64,000 nucleotides of DNA from Streptomyces dioscori. Lineage in GTDB: Bacteria > Actinomycetota > Actinomycetes > Streptomycetales > Streptomycetaceae. The stretch lies in NCBI RefSeq assembly GCF_003024195.1, contig NZ_KZ679039.1, positions 412,285 through 476,284 on the forward strand, written 5' to 3'. Every line of letters begins with the position of its first letter. The stretch's first letter is position 1. The position numbers and the translations under genes were made by a program. This document shows positions 1 through 8,342 of the stretch, piece after piece. The notes below the pieces were generated by a model. That model searched no databases and had not been told where the DNA came from. It saw only the letters and a list, made by a program, of their open reading frames with translations.

Positions 1-2
1 TG

Positions 3-644
3 AAGGCACTCGACCGGGCGGGACTCCTGCGCCGCGTGCACGGCGGTGCCATACCGGCCGGGCGGCTCGACTTCGAGCCCGACCTCGCCGAGCGCGAGAC
101 CACCGCCGCGGACGAGAAGGACCGCATCGCCAAGGCGGCCCTCGCCGAACTGCCCGAAGAGGGCACGATGATCCTCGACGCGGGCACGACCGTCGCCCGC
201 CTCGCCGGCGCCCTCCCGCTGGAGGCCTCGCTCACCGTCGTGACGCACAGCCTCCCCATCGCGGCCCGCCTCGCCGACCACCCCGGCGTCCAGCTCCATC
301 TCATCGGCGGCCGCGTCCGGCACCGTACGCGCGCGGCGGTCGACGCTTGGGCGCTGCGGGCCTACGGCGAGATCCGCGCGGACGTGGTCTTCCTCGCCGC
401 GAACGGCTTCTCCGCCGAACACGGCCTGACCACCCCCGACCTCGCCGAAGCCGCCGTGAAACGCGCCGCCCTCGCCGCGGCCCGCCGCGTGGTGCTGCTC
501 GCCGACTCCGCCAAGCACGGCCAGGAACACTTCGCGCGCTTCGGCGGCCTCGACGAGGTGGACCTCCTGATCACCGACAGCGGGCTGAGCCCCGAAGACG
601 CCACCGCCATCGAGCGCGGCGGCACGGAAGTGCTCTGTGTCTAG
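3..644 (+). CDS. DeoR-family transcriptional regulator, C-terminal part (5' truncated by window)
   Basis: The reading frame is open from the window edge (KALDRAGLLRRVHGGAIPAG...). The gene therefore starts upstream and the GTG at 36 is internal. What is visible is the end of the DeoR winged-helix domain (the conserved LLRRVHGGA step) followed by the sugar-phosphate-sensing DeoRC domain (residues ILDAGTTVARLAGAL, then VVTHSLPIAARLA, then LLADSAKHG). These proteins usually repress a sugar operon until a sugar phosphate binds. It ends 6-12 bp before fruK, so it is very probably the fructose-operon regulator, sensing fructose 1-phosphate (inference from position). Confidence 0.9.
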   Translation, partial: KALDRAGLLRRVHGGAIPAGRLDFEPDLAERETTAADEKDRIAKAALAELPEEGTMILDAGTTVARLAGALPLEASLTVVTHSLPIAARLADHPGVQLHLIGGRVRHRTRAAVDAWALRAYGEIRADVVFLAANGFSAEHGLTTPDLAEAAVKRAALAAARRVVLLADSAKHGQEHFARFGGLDEVDLLITDSGLSPEDATAIERGGTEVLCV

Positions 645-656
645 AAACGAGTGCGC

Positions 657-1604
657 ATGATCCTCACCGTCACCCCGAACCCGTCCCTGGACCGCACGTA
701 CGAGGTGCCCTCGCTCGACCGCGGTGAGGTCATCCGGGCCAGCGGCGAGCGCATGGACCCGGGCGGCAAGGGCGTCAACGTCTCGCGGGCCGTCGCCGCG
801 GCCGGCCGCCGTACCGTCGCGGTCCTGCCGCTCGGCGGCGCCCCCGGCGCACTCGTCGCCGACCTGCTCGACGCCCAGGGCATCGAGGTCGCACCGGTCC
901 CCGTCGCCGGGGCGACCCGGTCGAACATCGCGCTCGCCGAGGCGGACGGCGTCCTCACGAAGATCAACGCACCCGGACCCGAACTCACCTCCGCCGAGCA
1001 GGAGTCGCTCCTGGAGGCAGTACGCGAGCAGTCCCGCGACGCCGACTGGATCGCCTGCTGCGGCAGCCTGCCCCGCGGCCTCGCACCCTCCTGGTACGCG
1101 GAACTGGTCGCCCGAGCCCACCGGGCGGGCGTCCGCATCGCCCTGGACACCTCGGGACCGGCACTGCTCGCGGCCCTGCGCGAGGGGCCCGACGTCGTCA
1201 AGCCGAACGTCGAGGAACTCGCCGAGGCGGTCGGCCGCCCGCTCGCCACGGTCGGCGACGCCGTCAAGGCCGCCGAAGAACTGCGCGAACTGGGCGCGCG
1301 GGCCGTACTCGCCTCCCTCGGCGCCGACGGGCAACTGCTCGTCAGCGAGGAGGGCGCGTGGTTCGCGAGCGCCCGCGTCGACGTCGTACGCAGCAATGTG
1401 GGCGCCGGCGACTCCTCCCTCGCCGGTTTCCTCATCGCCGGCGGCAGCGGGCCCGGCGCGCTCGCCTCCGCAGTCGCGCACGGAGCGGCGGCCGTGCAGC
1501 TGCCGGGCAGCGTGATGCCGAGCCCCGCGAACCTCGACCCGGGCGCGGTGACGGTCACCGCTCAGATCCCGGTCGACCGCGTACTGACGGAGCCGGCGTC
1601 ATGA
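657..1604 (+). CDS. fruK: 1-phosphofructokinase
   Basis: PfkB/ribokinase-family sugar kinase of about 315 residues, the normal length. It phosphorylates fructose 1-phosphate, made by the FruA PTS, to fructose 1,6-bisphosphate. The N-terminus ILTVTPNPSLDRTYEV and the motif PGGKGVNVSRA are typical of 1-phosphofructokinases. The C-terminal PfkB signature NVGAGDSSLAGFL carries the catalytic Asp. A GTG at 651 is an alternative start; the ATG at 657 aligns better with the family. It follows the DeoR gene directly and precedes fruA, giving the usual actinobacterial fruR-fruK-fruA operon. Confidence 0.93.
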   Translation: MILTVTPNPSLDRTYEVPSLDRGEVIRASGERMDPGGKGVNVSRAVAAAGRRTVAVLPLGGAPGALVADLLDAQGIEVAPVPVAGATRSNIALAEADGVLTKINAPGPELTSAEQESLLEAVREQSRDADWIACCGSLPRGLAPSWYAELVARAHRAGVRIALDTSGPALLAALREGPDVVKPNVEELAEAVGRPLATVGDAVKAAEELRELGARAVLASLGADGQLLVSEEGAWFASARVDVVRSNVGAGDSSLAGFLIAGGSGPGALASAVAHGAAAVQLPGSVMPSPANLDPGAVTVTAQIPVDRVLTEPAS

Positions 1605-1783
1605 CCACCCACGTCGTCCGGGCGGCCCACGCGGCCCACGTGGCCCACGGATCCCGTGCAGCCCACCCCGCAACAGTCGCAACAGCCGCAGTGGCTGAGG
1701 CAACTGAAGCAACCCCCGTCCCCATCCCCACCCGCGCCCACCACTCTCCCCGGGCGATACGCGAGCGAAGGAGCCCGCGATGA
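1601..1783 (+). CDS. Possible small His/Ala-rich ORF between fruK and fruA
   Basis: A 60-codon frame begins with an ATG overlapping the fruK stop (ATGA at 1601-1604). It ends with a TGA overlapping the fruA start (ATGA at 1780-1783). The product would be MTTHVVRAAHAAHVAHGS..., rich in Ala and His, with no recognised domain. The neat double overlap is what translational coupling would produce, but the composition is repetitive and it may only be GC-rich spacer. No function is proposed. Confidence 0.25.
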   Translation: MTTHVVRAAHAAHVAHGSRAAHPATVATAAVAEATEATPVPIPTRAHHSPRAIRERRSPR

Positions 1784-3888
1784 GCGAGATGATCACCGCG
1801 GAACTGGTCGATCTCGACCTGTCCGCCGATACGAAGGAAGCGGCGGCGCGTGCCCTCGCCGAGCGCATGGTCTCTCTGGGGCGGGTGACCGACCTGGACG
1901 GATTCCTCGCCGACGTCGCCGCCCGCGAGGCCCAGATGCCGACCGGCCTCGACGGCGGCATCGGCATCCCGCACTGCCGCAGCGAGCACGTCACCGAGCC
2001 CACCCTGGCCTTCGGACGCAGCGCGGCCGGGGTCGACTTCGGCGCACCGGACGGCCCCGCCGACCTGATCTTCCTGATCGCCGCTCCGGCCGGTGCGGAC
2101 GACGCCCACCTCACGATCCTGTCGTCGCTGGCCCGCCAGTTGATGAACGCCGAGTTCACGACCGCGCTGCGGTCGGCGGACGACGCGGAGTCGGCGGCGG
2201 CGCTCATCCGCGGGGACGAGCCCGCCGAGGCGGGCACCGAGCCCGAACCCGCGGCAGCCGCGGAGCCCGCCGCCGACGCTCCGGCCGAACCGGCGTCGGA
2301 CCCATCGGACCCATCGGACACGTCGGTCCCGTCGGCCGCGGCGACTCCGGCCGGGGCCGAACCCGCGGCCGAGGGCCGCGCCCGGCAGCCGTTCCGGATC
2401 GTCGCCGTCACCTCCTGCCCCACCGGCATCGCGCACACCTACATGGCGGCCGAGTCGCTGGAGAAGGCGGGCCGCGAGGCCGGTGACGTCGAGATCGTCG
2501 TCGAGACGCAGGGATCGGCCGGCTTCACCCGGCTCGACCCCGCAGTCATCGCCGCCGCGGACGGCGTGATCTTCGCCCACGACGTGCCCGTACGGGAGAA
2601 GGACCGGTTCGCCGGGAAGCCCACCGTGGACGTCGGAGTGAAGGCGGGCATCAACAAGCCCGCCGAGCTGATCGCCGACGTACGCGGCAGGGCCGAGCGC
2701 GGCGAGTCCACCTCGGCCGCCCGACCCGGCGGCACCCCGGTGGACCGCGCGGGCGACCCCGGCGACGGCTATGGCACCAAGCTCCGCAAGTGGCTCATGA
2801 CCGGCGTCAGTTACATGGTCCCCTTCGTCGCCGCGGGCGGTCTGCTGATCGCGCTCGGATTCGCGATCGGCGGCTACCAGATCAACGAGGCCAAGCCCGT
2901 CACCGAGGTCTTTCACTGGGGCCAGATCGACAGCTGGGGCGCGCTGCTGTTCCAGATCGGCGGCGTCGCCTTCGGCTTCCTGATCCCCGTCCTCGCCGGC
3001 TACATCGCCTACGGAATGGCCGACCGGCCGGGCCTCGTGCCGGGCTTCGTCGGCGGCATGATCTCGGCCAACATCAACGCCGGTTTCCTCGGCGGTCTGG
3101 CCGCCGGTCTGCTGGCCGGCGCGGTGGTCCTCGCCATCCAGCGGATCAAGATCCCCCCGGTGCTGCGCGGCATCATGCCGGTGGTCGTGATCCCGCTGAT
3201 CTCGTCCATCGTCGTCGGCTTCCTGATGCTGATCGTGATCGGCAAGCCCATCGCCGAGGCACAGAAAGCGATGACGGACTGGCTCGGCGGCCTCTCCGGC
3301 ACGAACGCGGTGCTGCTCGGCGTCCTGCTCGGCCTGATGATGTGCTTCGACCTGGGCGGCCCGGTCAACAAGGTCGCGTACGCCTTCGCCACGGCCGGGA
3401 TCGCCGTGCAGGACCCCAGCGACTCCGCGATGAAGATCATGGCGGCCGTGATGGCGGCGGGCATGGTCCCGCCGCTCGGCATGGCGCTGGCGACCACGAT
3501 CCGCAAGAGGCTCTTCACCCCGGCCGAGCAGGAGAACGGCAAGGCCGCCTGGGTCCTGGGCGCGTCCTTCATCTCCGAGGGCGCCATCCCGTTCGCGGCC
3601 GCCGACCCGCTGCGGGTCATCCCGGCCTCGATGGCGGGCGGCGCGGTCACCGGCGCCCTGACCATGGCGTTCGGCTCGACCCTGCGCGCCCCGCACGGCG
3701 GCATCTGGGTCACCTTCCTGATCGGCAGCCCGTTCCTCTACCTGCTGGCCATCGCCGCCGGCACGGCGGTCACGGCCGGCCTGGTCATCGCCCTGAAGGG
3801 CATGCGCAAGCAGGCCCCCGACGGCGGTAAGAAGGCGTCCGCCGAGGCCACCACGGCGCCGCAGCAGAAGGAGCCGGTGGCGGCGTAG
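1780..3888 (+). CDS. fruA: PTS fructose transporter subunit IIABC
   Basis: Fused fructose-specific enzyme II of 702 residues that takes up fructose and phosphorylates it to fructose 1-phosphate, the FruK substrate. Order of domains: IIA (about 1-150; phospho-His near H65 in GIGIPHCRSEH), an Ala/Glu/Pro-rich linker (about 150-200), IIB (about 205-305; phospho-Cys near C213 in VTSCPTGIAHTYMAAE), a second linker, and the membrane IIC domain (about 335-690; repeated hydrophobic helices, FDLGGPVNK and GAIPFAAADPLRVIP motifs). Length and order match Streptomyces FruA. A strong hairpin follows the stop. Confidence 0.95.
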   Translation: MSEMITAELVDLDLSADTKEAAARALAERMVSLGRVTDLDGFLADVAAREAQMPTGLDGGIGIPHCRSEHVTEPTLAFGRSAAGVDFGAPDGPADLIFLIAAPAGADDAHLTILSSLARQLMNAEFTTALRSADDAESAAALIRGDEPAEAGTEPEPAAAAEPAADAPAEPASDPSDPSDTSVPSAAATPAGAEPAAEGRARQPFRIVAVTSCPTGIAHTYMAAESLEKAGREAGDVEIVVETQGSAGFTRLDPAVIAAADGVIFAHDVPVREKDRFAGKPTVDVGVKAGINKPAELIADVRGRAERGESTSAARPGGTPVDRAGDPGDGYGTKLRKWLMTGVSYMVPFVAAGGLLIALGFAIGGYQINEAKPVTEVFHWGQIDSWGALLFQIGGVAFGFLIPVLAGYIAYGMADRPGLVPGFVGGMISANINAGFLGGLAAGLLAGAVVLAIQRIKIPPVLRGIMPVVVIPLISSIVVGFLMLIVIGKPIAEAQKAMTDWLGGLSGTNAVLLGVLLGLMMCFDLGGPVNKVAYAFATAGIAVQDPSDSAMKIMAAVMAAGMVPPLGMALATTIRKRLFTPAEQENGKAAWVLGASFISEGAIPFAAADPLRVIPASMAGGAVTGALTMAFGSTLRAPHGGIWVTFLIGSPFLYLLAIAAGTAVTAGLVIALKGMRKQAPDGGKKASAEATTAPQQKEPVAA

Positions 3889-3906
3889 ACACCCGGCCGC
3901 AGAACC

Positions 3907-3955
3907 AGCACACGGCCGTGGCCCGGGGCGAACTCCCGGGCCACGGCCATGTGCT
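3907..3955. terminator. Terminator hairpin after fruA, probably bidirectional
   Basis: A perfect 14-bp inverted repeat (3914-3927 with 3935-3948, 7-nt loop) extends by a further imperfect ~6 bp outside (AGCACA with TGTGCT). It lies 25 bp past the fruA stop, between the convergent genes fruA and the DUF6227 gene. There is no clear U-tract, as is common in Streptomyces. Confidence 0.75.
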
Positions 3956-3964
3956 GCACATATG

Positions 3965-4019
3965 TCCGCCGACTGTCCGCCGACTGTCCGCCGACTGTCC
4001 GTCGGCTGCCTGCCGGCTC
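3965..4019. repeat. 11-bp tandem repeat, five units
   Basis: Three exact copies of TCCGCCGACTG (3965-3997) are followed by two diverged copies (TCCGTCGGCTG and CCTGCCGGCTC). They lie in the convergent intergenic space just before the DUF6227 stop codon. Unit size and lack of spacers rule out CRISPR. Confidence 0.8.
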
Positions 4020-4032
4020 TCTCGGTTCTCCG

Positions 4033-4779
4033 TCAGCGAAGGTTGGCGGCCCGGCGCTCCATGGCCTCCCGGGCGTCCTCCTCCGACGCGTACACCTCGC
4101 ACATGTGCCGGCCGTCGGGCGTCGCCGTGTGCTCGACCTCCCACAGGGACAGCTCACGGCCGTCCCGGAGCAGGAACGCGTGCTCGTACAGCGAGAAGCA
4201 CAGCCCCCTGCGGCCGGTGCGGACCGGCCGCCCGAACGCCTGGGTGATCTGGTGCGCGAACGCCCTGCGCAGCAGCTCGGCCATGTCCTCGCCCGGCCGG
4301 TCCGCGTTCTCGGCGCGCCGCAGCAGCCGCCGGCCGTGGTCCGCCGAGTCGTCCGGGACGTAGGCGTGTAGCGGTGCCGGAATGGCCGACAGCCTCACCA
4401 GCAGGGGCAGTTCGAAGTCGGGCGTGTCCACGGGCAGCGGCAGACGCGCGGTCGCGGTGCGCAGCTCTTCCGCGTCCTCGTAGACCTCGTGCTGCGTGTC
4501 GCGGCCCGGCGCGGTGTTGTGGACCAGCTCCCAGAGCGTGAGCGCGCTCCCATCGGCCAGCAGCCACGTGTGCCGATACGTCTCGCGGTGCAGTCCCGCG
4601 CTGTGGTGCGCGGAGTGCAGTGAACTGTCGTGCGCCAGCGCCCGGTCGAGCCGCCCTATCGTGTCGTCCGGCAACTCGAAGGAGTTCAGGGCGCGACCGA
4701 GGAGTCGCGCGAGATGCTCCTCCGGAGACTCGGGCGACTCGGGTGGCTCGTACGCTGCCGTCTCGTACGGAACGCTCAA
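4033..4779 (-). CDS. DUF6227-type protein of unknown function
   Basis: 248-residue soluble protein with no signal peptide or membrane segment. I recognise it as the Streptomyces DUF6227 type (N-terminal LARLLGRALNSFELPD), whose function is unknown. It contains two similar segments: HTWLLADGSALTLWELVHNTA with EVYEDAEELRTA, and HAFLLRDGRELSLWEVEHTAT with EVYASEEDAREA. This suggests an internal duplication of one small beta-rich fold. The start MSVPYETAAYE at 4779 is the first good ATG. It is convergent with fruA, and the next gene upstream on this strand (L,D-transpeptidase) ends 157 bp away. Confidence 0.75.
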   Translation of the reverse strand: MSVPYETAAYEPPESPESPEEHLARLLGRALNSFELPDDTIGRLDRALAHDSSLHSAHHSAGLHRETYRHTWLLADGSALTLWELVHNTAPGRDTQHEVYEDAEELRTATARLPLPVDTPDFELPLLVRLSAIPAPLHAYVPDDSADHGRRLLRRAENADRPGEDMAELLRRAFAHQITQAFGRPVRTGRRGLCFSLYEHAFLLRDGRELSLWEVEHTATPDGRHMCEVYASEEDAREAMERRAANLR

Positions 4780-4884
4780 GGCTTCTCCCGGCGTTGCTGC
4801 ATGTCACCTTGTGGGTGCATACCGTAGCCCCTCGGTCGGACATCATGTCCGGGAACCGAGAAAACGTACACACGAAAAACGCCG

Positions 4885-4913
4885 GGGCCGCGGGAGAAGT
4901 TCCCGCGCGGCCC
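4885..4913 (-). terminator. Terminator after the L,D-transpeptidase gene
   Basis: GC-rich hairpin (4885-4895 pairing with 4901-4913, with a 2-base bulge and a short loop) about 25 bp past the transpeptidase stop at 4937. On the minus strand it is followed by GC-rich sequence and then an A/T-richer stretch. Confidence 0.6.
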
Positions 4914-4936
4914 GCGAAAATCACAAAACCCTTAGG

Positions 4937-6142
4937 TCAGAGGGCACTTCCGGCGGTCCATGCACTCCATGCCATGTTCCAGCCGTTGAGGCCGTTCTCC
5001 GGCGCGACCGTCTTGTCGGGGGAGTTCTTGACGGTCACGACGTCCCCGACGAGCGAGTTGTCGAAGAACCACTTGCCGTTCGTGTCGCTCCCGGCGCCCT
5101 GCGCATCCGCGAGGCCGACGCAGCCGTGGCTGGTGCCCTGCTTCCCGAACGGCGGGTTGCCCTTGTCGTACCAGTAGTTGCCGTGGATGAAGGTCCCCGA
5201 CGTGGTCAGCCGCATCGCGTTCGGCACGTCCGCGATGTCGTACTCACCGCCGTAGCCGACCGTGGAGCCGTTCATCCGCGTCTGCCGGAACTTCTCGGCG
5301 ATCACCATCTGCCCGTTGTACGTGCTGTTGTCCGGGCTGCCCGCCGAGATCGGGACCGTCCTCAGGGTCCGGCCGTCCCGCACGACCTTCATGGTCTGCG
5401 TGTCGGCGTCGACGGTGGACACCTGCGAACGCCCCACCGTGAAGCTGAACGTCTTGTCCTGCACCCCGTGGACGCCGTTCGCGCCCTCGACCCCGTCCAG
5501 GTCCACCTTGGTCGTGACCTTGGAACCGGCCTTCCAGTAGTCCTTGGGCCGGAAGTCCAGCCGCTGCGCCCCGAACCAGTGCCCGACCACCTTCTGCCCG
5601 CTGCTGGACGTGACCTTGATGTGCGACTCGACGTCCTTCTTGTCGGTGATCGCCTTGTCGAAGGTGAAGGACACCGGCATCCCGACCCCGACCTTCGCCC
5701 CGCCGTCGGGCGTGTACGTCCCGATGAAGCTGTTGTCAGGGGAGACGGTGGTGAAAGTCGAATCGGCCGCCGCGGTCTTCCCGTTCTCACCCTCGGCGGT
5801 GGCCGATATCCGGTACTTCGTCCCCCGCTCCAGCCGCTTCCCGGGCTTCCAGCTCTTCCCGTCCCCCGCGACCGACCCCGGTACGTCGGCTCCGGTCGCC
5901 GACTCGGTCATCCTCACCTCGGTCAGCTTCCCGTCGCTGACCTTCACACCGGTCGAGTTGATCGACGCCCCGGCCGAACCGTCCTTCGCGGAGATGGTTA
6001 TCCGCGCCCCGGAGGACTTGGACCCACCGGGCTTGTTGTCGGCCTTGGCGTCGCCACTGCAAGAGGTGAGAGTCAGGGCGCCGACCATCAGGGCGGCACA
6101 GGCCACCAGCGTGCGCCTCGCTGTCGAGTCGGGCGTTGTCAC
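4937..6142 (-). CDS. Lipoprotein L,D-transpeptidase with Ig-like domains
   Basis: Exported peptidoglycan cross-linking enzyme that makes 3->3 links between meso-DAP (LL-DAP in streptomycetes) side chains. The 401-residue product starts at GTG 6142, with GGAG 7 bp upstream. It has a lipoprotein signal (TLVACAALMVGALTLTSC, lipobox LTSC). Two Ig-like regions follow (about 45-270), then a YkuD catalytic domain. HGNYWY and, about 14 residues on, SHGCVG place the catalytic Cys near residue 341. The arrangement matches mycobacterial LdtMt2-type proteins. It is monocistronic by spacing. Confidence 0.92.
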   Translation of the reverse strand: MTTPDSTARRTLVACAALMVGALTLTSCSGDAKADNKPGGSKSSGARITISAKDGSAGASINSTGVKVSDGKLTEVRMTESATGADVPGSVAGDGKSWKPGKRLERGTKYRISATAEGENGKTAAADSTFTTVSPDNSFIGTYTPDGGAKVGVGMPVSFTFDKAITDKKDVESHIKVTSSSGQKVVGHWFGAQRLDFRPKDYWKAGSKVTTKVDLDGVEGANGVHGVQDKTFSFTVGRSQVSTVDADTQTMKVVRDGRTLRTVPISAGSPDNSTYNGQMVIAEKFRQTRMNGSTVGYGGEYDIADVPNAMRLTTSGTFIHGNYWYDKGNPPFGKQGTSHGCVGLADAQGAGSDTNGKWFFDNSLVGDVVTVKNSPDKTVAPENGLNGWNMAWSAWTAGSAL

Positions 6143-6353
6143 GGGCTGCTCCAGGTTCTCGTGGTGCGGGACGGTCGGTCGATCCGGTCCATGGACAGAA
6201 GATCCATGAACAAGGAGCGCAACTCCGACCGCCCGGGTTCCCACCCTTCGCCCCTGACACCAGCACGTGACAGACCCGGGACAATCCCGTCCCCGACAAC
6301 CCCACTTGCCCCTCCGGGAATTGTCCCGCCCCCCCCGGGGGGCACCCCCTCCC
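6143..6353. other. Intergenic region with inverted repeat
   Basis: Gap between two minus-strand genes, so it holds the transpeptidase promoter and the end of the P1-peptidase transcript. It contains an 8-bp inverted repeat GGGACAAT (6279-6286) / ATTGTCCC (6320-6327). A C8G7 run around 6328-6342 can itself fold and may terminate transcription. No gene is seen. Confidence 0.4.
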
Positions 6354-7382
6354 CTACCCCCTCCCGTACAACTCCCCATGCGACAGCCACACTCCGCCCG
6401 GGCCCTCCACCGACTCGGCGGCTCGTACCGCCCTCACGATCGCGCGTGTCACCAGGTCCGCGCCCGCGGCGAGGATGTCGTTCAGGGCGAGGGGGTCCTC
6501 GGCGGCGAGTGGGTGTGCGCCCGTGGCCAGGGCGAACACCGTGTCCCCGTCGTTCAGCAGGTGCACCGGCCGGACGGCTCGCGCGATGCCGTCGTGTGCC
6601 GTGCCCGCCATCTTCTGGGCCTGTGCCTTCGACAGGTCGGCGTCGGTGGCGACCACCGCCAGCGTGGTGTTCAGCGGAGGAACCGAGTTCTTCGCCGCGG
6701 CCGCCGCCAGCCGCATCCCCGCCGCCCGGTGGACCTCCGCGGCCGGACAGTCCAGCTGCCCCTGCACCAACTCCCCGTACAGCGCCCCCTTCTCCGGCTC
6801 CAGCACCGAGCCCGCCGCGTTGGCCACGACGAGCGCCGCCACCGTGATCCCCGATTCGAGAACGGCACTCGCCGTGCCGACCCCGCCCTTCATCATTCCG
6901 ACGGCCGCCCCGGTCCCGGCGCCCACACACCCCTCCCGTACGGGCGCGCCCGGCTCGCTCGCCGCCGCGGCCTCCACCGCCTCGCGGCCCGTCGCCGCGT
7001 CCGGCCGGGCCCGGAAGTCGCCGCCCCGGCCCAGGTCGAAGACGCAGGCCGCCGGCACGACCGGCACGACATGGTGCGGAGCGGGGCCGACCCGCACCCC
7101 GCGCCCCCGCTCCTCCAGCCAGGCCATCACACCCGTCGCGGAGTCCAGCCCGAACGCGCTGCCGCCGGTGAGCACGACCGCCTCGACCGTGCGCACCACG
7201 TTGCGCGGGTCGAGCGCGTCGGTCTCCTTGGTACCGGGCCCGCCGCCGCGCACGTCCACGGCGGCGACCGCGCCACCCTCCGGGGCCAGGACGACCGTCG
7301 TCCCGGTGAGCCAGCCATCGCCGACCCGCGTGGCATGCCCCACACGCAGCCCGGTCACATCGGTCAGAGCGTCAACAGTCAT
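6354..7382 (-). CDS. P1-family (DmpA/NylC-type) self-processing peptidase
   Basis: 342-residue N-terminal-nucleophile amidohydrolase related to DmpA aminopeptidase and NylC 6-aminohexanoate-oligomer hydrolase. The family cleaves itself between Asn and Thr/Ser to expose the nucleophile. Here PPLNTTLAVVATDADL (about residues 238-253) contains the expected Asn-Thr junction. The N-terminal MTVDALTDVTGLRVGHAT and the glycine-rich TGGSAFGLD segment are also typical. The start is the ATG at 7382, because upstream in-frame residues are not family-like. It is divergent from the small ORF at 7469. The physiological substrate is unknown. Confidence 0.88.
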   Translation of the reverse strand: MTVDALTDVTGLRVGHATRVGDGWLTGTTVVLAPEGGAVAAVDVRGGGPGTKETDALDPRNVVRTVEAVVLTGGSAFGLDSATGVMAWLEERGRGVRVGPAPHHVVPVVPAACVFDLGRGGDFRARPDAATGREAVEAAAASEPGAPVREGCVGAGTGAAVGMMKGGVGTASAVLESGITVAALVVANAAGSVLEPEKGALYGELVQGQLDCPAAEVHRAAGMRLAAAAAKNSVPPLNTTLAVVATDADLSKAQAQKMAGTAHDGIARAVRPVHLLNDGDTVFALATGAHPLAAEDPLALNDILAAGADLVTRAIVRAVRAAESVEGPGGVWLSHGELYGRG

Positions 7383-7468
7383 GGGCCCAGTGTCGGCCCC
7401 GACCCCGCCCGCGGTGGAGACCTCGGCGGACGCCCGGCCGTACGCTCGCCTGCGCGTACCCTGAAGGT

Positions 7469-7651
7469 ATGAGCGAAGCCGCAACGCCCACCCCGGAACC
7501 GCGTGAGCCCAAGGCCGCGCTGGTCTTCGACGACCCGCTGAGCCGGCCGTCCGAGGACGACACGGACCGCGGGTGGGGCGAGAGGCCGTCCGGTGACAGC
7601 GCCGCGGACCTGGCCCGCTTCCTGGACGAGAAGCCGCCCCACCACATCTGA
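7469..7651 (+). CDS. Small acidic conserved protein
   Basis: 60-residue protein MSEAATPTPEPREPKAALVF... ending FLDEKPPHHI. Composition is acidic and proline-rich in the first half, with no domain, signal or helix that I recognise. Small proteins of this sort next to mscL recur in Streptomyces, which together with the clean ATG start and divergent position makes translation likely. It is convergent with mscL. Function unknown. Confidence 0.65.
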   Translation: MSEAATPTPEPREPKAALVFDDPLSRPSEDDTDRGWGERPSGDSAADLARFLDEKPPHHI

Positions 7652-7718
7652 CCCCACCCGCGGCCCGGTCGCCGGAGGTCCGCCCCGCAAACCCTGCCGG
7701 TGCTGCCCTCTCCCGCCC

Positions 7719-8207
7719 CTACCGCTCGCTGTCGCTGTGCCCGGAGCCGCGCTGGGCCACCAGAGCGTCGCGGATCTCCTTCAGAACAGCCAGCTCGGTG
7801 ACCTCGATCACCTCCTGCGTGTTCTCCCGCGCCTTCTGGCGGGCCGCCTGCCGGGCCAGGTACTTCGACATCGGCAGCACCATCAGGAAGTACACGACGG
7901 CGGCGGTGATCACGAAGGTCAGCGTCGCGCTGAGGACGGTGCCCCACATGATGGGGATACCGCTGGTCGCGGTCCCCGTCGCCTCGTCGAAGTCGCAGGG
8001 GGACTTCAGGCACGAGCTGTACTTGTCCAGATCCTTGGTGCCGAAGGCGCCGACCAGCGGGTTGATCACGCCCTTCACCACGGAGTTGACGATGTTGGTG
8101 AAGGCGGCGCCGATGACCACCGCGACAGCCAGGTCGACGACGTTCCCGCGCATCAGGAAAGCCTTGAAGCCGTCCAGGATGCTCGGGTCCTTCTTCTTCT
8201 CGCTCAC
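7719..8207 (-). CDS. mscL: Large-conductance mechanosensitive channel
   Basis: MscL homopentameric membrane channel that opens under membrane tension to release solutes on hypo-osmotic shock. The N-terminal amphipathic segment ILDGFKAFLMRGNVVDLAVAVVIGAAFTNIVNSVV includes TM1 with the gating residues. A short periplasmic loop follows, then TM2 (LTFVITAAVVYFLMVLPMSKYL) and a charged cytoplasmic helical tail. GTG at 8207 (VSEKKKDPS) is chosen because GAGAAGG lies about 10 bp upstream; an in-frame ATG at 8231 would add 8 residues. At 162 residues it is slightly longer than E. coli MscL. Confidence 0.93.
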   Translation of the reverse strand: MSEKKKDPSILDGFKAFLMRGNVVDLAVAVVIGAAFTNIVNSVVKGVINPLVGAFGTKDLDKYSSCLKSPCDFDEATGTATSGIPIMWGTVLSATLTFVITAAVVYFLMVLPMSKYLARQAARQKARENTQEVIEVTELAVLKEIRDALVAQRGSGHSDSER

Positions 8208-8342
8208 CAGGGGGACCCTTCTCAGTTGCACAGATTGTGGAACGAACAGCTCCGCAACCTACGTCAGGGTGCGGCGCCCCTGTCCAATTCCATACCTCCA
8301 ACGAGCGACTTGACAGCCAGACCACCACTCGCCTGATCATGC

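Noticed and set aside
1555..3696. Very long open frame on the minus strand opposite fruA
   Set aside because: It is the antisense reading of a high-GC gene: His/Arg/Gly/Asp-rich, no domain, and fruA on the other strand has full family matches.
3965..4019. Short repeated units that might suggest a CRISPR array
   Set aside because: Units are 11 bp, directly adjacent, without spacers or cas genes; a simple tandem repeat.
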